From Roseovarius sp. W115 (GTDB taxonomy: Bacteria > Pseudomonadota > Alphaproteobacteria > Rhodobacterales > Rhodobacteraceae): DNA of 64,000 nucleotides. Below, piece by piece: positions 60,288 through 64,000 of the stretch; the first letter of the stretch is position 1; every line of letters begins with the position of its first letter. The translations under genes were made by a program, and so were the position numbers. The notes below the pieces were generated by a model. It was not told the origin of the DNA. It searched no databases and worked only from the letters and a program-made list of their open reading frames with translations. The stretch spans positions 248,001 to 312,000 of the forward strand of contig NZ_CP146606.1 in assembly GCF_032842945.2 (NCBI RefSeq), given 5' to 3'.

Positions 60288-62528
60288 ATGAGCCGTTTGG
60301 GAAAGATCACGCGTCGGACGCTTCTTGTCGGAGCGGTGGCTGTGGCGGGCGGTGTGGCCTTTGGCACATGGCGGTACAAGACACCTTACAAGAACCCGCT
60401 TCTGACCAACCTCAACAAAGGTGACGCGGCTCTGACGCCCTATGTTTTGATCACGCCGGATGAGATCACCTTGATCACACCGCGCGCAGATAAGGGCCAA
60501 GGCGCTTACCATGCGCAAGCGCTATTGATTGCCGAAGAACTTGATGTGGAACTGGATCAGATCTCGATCACTCCCGGCGCGCCTGATGTGGTCTATTGGA
60601 ACCAGGCTTTGGCAGACGAAGCGTCCGAGTTTCTCGTTCCAGCAGGCGGGTTTATGCAGGATACAGCACAAATCGCAGTTTCTGCAGCTTCCAAATTCAT
60701 TGGCCTGCAGATCATGGGCGGATCAACCACCATTCCGGACGGCTTTGACAAACTGCGCGCGGCGGGGGCGTCGGCTCGCGAAACGCTCAAACTGGCCGCG
60801 GCAGAGCAAAGTGGCGTGCCTGTATCTGACGTGCGCACGCAGTCTGGTGCCGTGATCCTGCCCGATGACAGCCGCCTGCCCTACACCGCGCTGGCCGCCC
60901 GTGCCGCAACCCTGGAACCGGCACAGGACGTGCCGCTGCGGGAGCCATCCGAATGGCGATTGATCGGCAAAGAGACACAAAGGCTCGACATCGCGGCCAA
61001 ATCAACCGGCACTCAGGACTACGGCATCGACGTTTCCATGCCCGGCATGGTGCATGCCACCGTCTTGATGAACCCGTCGCAGGGGGGTGGTTTGGGCAAA
61101 TATGATACCTCTGAAGCGTTCAAGATCCGAGGTGTGAGTTCGGTGGTCGAAATCACCGGAGGCCTTGGCATCATCGCCGACAACACCTGGCGCGCCATTC
61201 AAGGGGCGCGCGCGATTGAGGCAAGCTGGCCCAAAGGGCCGATGCCCGACACCATGGACGCGCATTGGCTGGCGCTGTCGGATAGTTTCACCGTCGACGC
61301 ACAAGACAGCCGCAAACGCAATGAGGGCGACGTGGACACTGCTATGGGGGCCGACGCGGTAACTGCCGAGTACCGCGCTCCGTATCTCGCCCATGCGCCG
61401 CTGGAGCCCCTGAACGCGGTTGTGCGTGTGGATGATGATGGCGCTGAGGTCTGGACCGGCACACAGGTGCCGCGTTTCCTTCAGGCGAACGTGGCGCGTC
61501 TTACCGGACTGTCGCCTGATCAGATCAAAGTGCATGGGCAGATGATCGGCGGCAGTTTCGGGCTTAGGCTTGAAGATGAAGTTGTCAAACAAGCCACTGA
61601 AATCGCGATGCAAATGAAGGGTGTGCCGGTCAAGCTCACCTATTCGCGCGAAGAAGACATGCTGCATGACTTCCCACGCCAGATCGGCATGGCCCGGATG
61701 CGTGGATCGGTGAAAGAGGGAAAAGTGGAGGCGTATGACCTTTCCATTGCCATGCCCTCGGTCACCGGATCGCAAATGGCGCGTCAGAACCAGACAGTTC
61801 CCGGGCCCGATAGCCAGATCGTGGCCGGGGCCTTTGAACAACCCTTCGCCATTCCGCATCATCGCGTCACCGGGTACCGCGCCCCAGAGCTGGCCTCGAT
61901 CAGTTCCTGGCGGTCTGTGGGGGCGTCCTCCAACGGGTTTTTCTACAATGCGGGGCTGGATGAGTTGATCCATGCGGCAGGGGCTGATCCACTGGAAGAA
62001 CGGCTCCGGCTTTGCAATGATCCGTTGTCTCAAAAGGTGCTCGAAGCCATTGCAGAGATGTCAAACTGGTCCGGCTCTTCGCCCAGCGCTGGCGTAGGTC
62101 GTGGTGTGGCTTTCACCAAATCCTTTGGTGTGCCCTGTGCCGAAGTAGTGGACATCAAGCAAACCGAAGACGGTCTGCGCATCACAGATGTCTGGGTGGC
62201 GGCCGAAGTCGGCACAGTTGTAGACCCGGTAAATTTTGAGAACAACGTCGCGGGCGGCGTCATCTTTGGGCTGGGCCACGCAATGTTTGGCGAAATCACC
62301 TATGAAGATGGTGTGGCCGAGCAGGAAAATTACGACCTCTACCCCTCCATGCGGATCAATCAGTGCCCCGAGATCACCGTGCGAGGTCTTGAGAACGGGG
62401 ACAGAGTCCTGGGTGTCGGCGAGCCACCCGTGCCTCCCGCGGCCCCGGCCCTTGCATCCGCAATCTTTGCGCTGACCGGAGAACGCATGCGTGAAATGCC
62501 ATTCTCGAAATTCGTTCAATTTGCGTGA
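60288..62528 (+). CDS. Molybdopterin subunit of an isoquinoline 1-oxidoreductase-like hydroxylase
   Basis: Protein of 746 residues. The N-terminal TRRTLLVGAVAVAGGVAFG looks like a Tat signal, so the enzyme may be exported folded, with the IorA-like subunit carried along. It has the xanthine-dehydrogenase large-subunit layout: LITPRADKGQGAYHAQALLIAEELDV, AEYRAPYLAHAPLEPLNAVVRV, MIGGSFGLRLEDEVVKQATEIA and a late EPPVPPAAPALASAIFAL containing the active-site glutamate region. No FAD subunit is present, as is usual for the two-subunit IorAB type, which passes electrons to a cytochrome. Aldehydes or N-heterocycles are possible substrates. Confidence 0.88.
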   Translation: MSRLGKITRRTLLVGAVAVAGGVAFGTWRYKTPYKNPLLTNLNKGDAALTPYVLITPDEITLITPRADKGQGAYHAQALLIAEELDVELDQISITPGAPDVVYWNQALADEASEFLVPAGGFMQDTAQIAVSAASKFIGLQIMGGSTTIPDGFDKLRAAGASARETLKLAAAEQSGVPVSDVRTQSGAVILPDDSRLPYTALAARAATLEPAQDVPLREPSEWRLIGKETQRLDIAAKSTGTQDYGIDVSMPGMVHATVLMNPSQGGGLGKYDTSEAFKIRGVSSVVEITGGLGIIADNTWRAIQGARAIEASWPKGPMPDTMDAHWLALSDSFTVDAQDSRKRNEGDVDTAMGADAVTAEYRAPYLAHAPLEPLNAVVRVDDDGAEVWTGTQVPRFLQANVARLTGLSPDQIKVHGQMIGGSFGLRLEDEVVKQATEIAMQMKGVPVKLTYSREEDMLHDFPRQIGMARMRGSVKEGKVEAYDLSIAMPSVTGSQMARQNQTVPGPDSQIVAGAFEQPFAIPHHRVTGYRAPELASISSWRSVGASSNGFFYNAGLDELIHAAGADPLEERLRLCNDPLSQKVLEAIAEMSNWSGSSPSAGVGRGVAFTKSFGVPCAEVVDIKQTEDGLRITDVWVAAEVGTVVDPVNFENNVAGGVIFGLGHAMFGEITYEDGVAEQENYDLYPSMRINQCPEITVRGLENGDRVLGVGEPPVPPAAPALASAIFALTGERMREMPFSKFVQFA

Positions 62529-62576
62529 GATTTTAAGGCGTTGTGATGCAAGCTTAGTGTCGCCTCTTGCCCTGCC

Positions 62577-63653
62577 ATGTTGGCGGTGCTTCAAAGGGGA
62601 ATGGGACATCCCCTCACCACTCTGATCCTTTTGACCCTTGGGGCATGTTCTGCGTTTGCAGCCGTGGCGCTCAACCTTCCCTTGCCATATCTTCTGGGGC
62701 CGTTGCTGGCGGCATCTTTGGTGGCCACGCTCGGACCCCAACATCTGCCATCTGATTACCAGTTCCCATCCTGGCTGCGGCTTGCTTTCATTGCCATCAT
62801 CGGCCTGATGATCGGCGCACAGGTCACGCCGGAGCTGTTTTCTGATGCGCCAAGGCTCATGCTGAGCTTTGTCGCTCTCACCGCCTTTGTCGTCCTGGCG
62901 CATGGGTTCGGGTATGTCATCCTGCACCATATCGGCGGATATGACAGGCCCACGGCGTTTTACGGCGCCGCTCCGGGCGGACTTTTTGAATCCATCGCCA
63001 TGGGAGAAGACGCCGGAGCAGATGCGGCCCGCCTGACGTTGCAGCAATTCCTGCGTGTTGTGGCCGTGGTCACGTTATTGCCTATCGGATTGTCGCTCTG
63101 GCTGGGTGAACCCGTGGGGAGTTCAGCGGGCATGACATTAGCCCGGCCAAGCGTGCCTTGGTCCGCCCTCCCCTGGATTGCCCTGGCAGGTGTCACAGGG
63201 ATCGTTTTTGGACAAGTCCTGCGTCTTCCTGCCAAGCAACTGACCGGACCGATGGCCATCGCTGCTATCCTGTCGCTCACCGGCCTCTTGCATCTCGATG
63301 TGCCACAGTGGTTGGTGGACACAGCGCAGGTTGTCATCGGCACGGCCCTTGGCATGCGATTCACGGGGCTTACCAAAGCCTTGCTGTTTAAAGGCCTATG
63401 GCTGACGGCCTTGTCGGTCGGTGGGATGCTGGCCATCGCCGCTGGGTTTGCCGTGGCTCTGGTGGGGCCACTGGGCCAACCCTTTGATGTCTTACTCATC
63501 AGCTTTGCCCCGGGCGGAGTGACGGAAATGTCTCTGGTGGCCCTCAGCCTGTCGGCGAACCCGGCTTTTGTTACACTGCATCATATTTTTCGCATTCTGA
63601 TAACGGTGGTGGGTCTGGGTCTCAGTGCCCGATGGCTGCGTGCTCGGCTTTGA
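62577..63653 (+). CDS. AbrB-family membrane protein (duplicated AbrB domain)
   Basis: Integral membrane protein of 358 residues made of two similar halves rich in hydrophobic helices. Visible features are the first half PYLLGPLLAASLVATLG...LRLAFIAIIGLMIGAQVTPEL, the loop AFYGAAPGGLFESIAMGEDAGADAARLTLQQFLRV, and the matching second-half QVVIGTALGMRFTGLTKALL...LLISFAPGGVTEMSLVALSLSANPAFVTLHHIFRILI. The FAPGGVTEM motif is the family hallmark. The name AbrB is historical; E. coli AbrB is described as a putative regulator of aidB, and transport activity is suspected rather than shown. The ribosome site before its ATG is weak. Confidence 0.8.
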   Translation: MLAVLQRGMGHPLTTLILLTLGACSAFAAVALNLPLPYLLGPLLAASLVATLGPQHLPSDYQFPSWLRLAFIAIIGLMIGAQVTPELFSDAPRLMLSFVALTAFVVLAHGFGYVILHHIGGYDRPTAFYGAAPGGLFESIAMGEDAGADAARLTLQQFLRVVAVVTLLPIGLSLWLGEPVGSSAGMTLARPSVPWSALPWIALAGVTGIVFGQVLRLPAKQLTGPMAIAAILSLTGLLHLDVPQWLVDTAQVVIGTALGMRFTGLTKALLFKGLWLTALSVGGMLAIAAGFAVALVGPLGQPFDVLLISFAPGGVTEMSLVALSLSANPAFVTLHHIFRILITVVGLGLSARWLRARL

Positions 63654-63676
63654 CAGGCGGCATGATCCCCGTTATC

Positions 63677-63690
63677 TGAACAAATGTTCA
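63677..63690. promoter_or_regulatory. Candidate TetR-type operator
   Basis: TGAACA-AA-TGTTCA, perfect six-base arms, 21 bases before the start of the short-chain dehydrogenase gene. The repressor gene is not in the window. Confidence 0.45.
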
Positions 63691-63711
63691 TTTCCTGAAA
63701 CGGAGCCCCAC

Positions 63712-64000
63712 ATGCACCTATCCGAAACAGCCGCGATCATCACCGGAGGCGCCTCTGGCCTTGGGGAAGCCACAGCCCGGCATTTCCGTGAAATGGGTGC
63801 AGCGGTGACGCTTCTGGACCGTGACACAGAGCGTGGACCACAGGTTGCGGATGAGATCGGCGCAACTTTCGTAGAAACCGACGTGACGGATGAGGCGTCA
63901 GTGCAAACCGCTCTTGATGCCGCCAGAGATGCCATGGGGCGCATCACAGCCGCTGTGAACTGCGCAGGCATTGCACCAGCAGAACGCACTTTGGGCAAAG
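63712..64000 (+). CDS. Short-chain dehydrogenase/reductase, N-terminal fragment
   Basis: The first 96 codons of an SDR enzyme; the gene runs past the right edge. The start MHLSETAAIITGGASGLGEATARHF has the NAD(P) motif TGGASGLG, the acidic LLDRD that ends strand 2 points to NAD(H), and VNCAGIAP is the NNAG-type segment. The start sequence resembles 3-hydroxyacyl-CoA dehydrogenase type 2 (HSD17B10-like) proteins common in fatty-acid or isoleucine breakdown. ACGGAG lies eight bases upstream. The palindrome just before it suggests control by a repressor, perhaps one for acyl-CoA metabolism. Confidence 0.85.
   Translation, partial: MHLSETAAIITGGASGLGEATARHFREMGAAVTLLDRDTERGPQVADEIGATFVETDVTDEASVQTALDAARDAMGRITAAVNCAGIAPAERTLGK

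Noticed and set aside
1..64000. CRISPR arrays, rRNA and tRNA genes
   Set aside because: I saw no regularly spaced repeats and no tRNA-like or rRNA-like segments in the intergenic gaps; this was by eye, and a covariance-model scan would settle it.

Overview
The window is GC-rich, densely packed bacterial DNA that fits a marine alphaproteobacterium of the Roseobacter group (Rhodobacteraceae). The signs are the YfgM-like/BamB/Der gene order, a heterotetrameric sarcosine oxidase operon (soxB-soxD-soxA-soxG), a Rhodobacterales-type porin, a DUF1289 protein next to ruvX, and cupins of the DddQ (DMSP lyase-like) family. Tandem dddQ genes recall Roseovarius, but the genus is only an inference. I saw no rRNA, tRNA or CRISPR array.

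Layout. 1-11.3 kb: envelope and transport genes (der start, bamB, a YfgM-like TPR protein, an RND efflux pair, an Atm1-type ABC exporter, a LysM protein). 11.4-15.1 kb: a LOG-type hydrolase, a small unknown protein, an adenylate cyclase with a haem-b-like membrane anchor and a 2Fe-2S domain (CyaC type), and Fe/Mn superoxide dismutase. 15.3-21.3 kb: sarcosine oxidase operon. 21.5-25.2 kb: ccmI-ruvX-DUF1289, a putative 2OG-Fe(II) oxygenase, and dusA. 25.2-27.7 kb: a 2.5-kb island inserted in the 5' end of dusA. It has a 15-bp direct repeat at each end and the displaced dusA start beyond its far edge. It carries a toxin-antitoxin pair and an overlapping BMT5-like/AlkB gene pair, with no integrase. 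27.9-31.3 kb: branched-chain amino-acid type ABC transporter (livHMGF without a binding protein). 31.3-34.9 kb: a secreted protein, two sulfotransferases and a porin.

35.2-62.5 kb is a large catabolic region centred on a divergent promoter at about 44.8 kb, next to an RpiR-type regulator. Leftward run: RpiR, Rieske oxygenase, Asp/Glu racemase-like enzyme, sulfotransferase, aldehyde dehydrogenase, FrhB-like Fe-S flavoprotein, ADP-ribosylglycohydrolase, PcaC-like, BKACE and PcaB-like enzymes. Rightward run: a dimethylglycine dehydrogenase-like enzyme, an MDR oxidoreductase, then three DddQ-family cupins interleaved with four mandelate-racemase/enolase-superfamily paralogues and a small cupin. 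It ends in a class III aminotransferase broken by a one-base frameshift, followed by an Amt-family transporter, a small membrane protein, an EamA exporter and a two-subunit molybdenum hydroxylase. Many neighbours overlap by ATGA, so translation is probably coupled. The mix of a Rieske N-demethylase-type oxygenase, DMGDH-like and sarcosine oxidases, and enolase-superfamily members suggests breakdown of methylated amines or betaines. The repeated cupin/enolase unit (48.5-55.1 kb) is the best candidate for an undescribed pathway.

The window ends in an AbrB-family membrane protein and the start of a short-chain dehydrogenase that has a perfect operator-like palindrome upstream.
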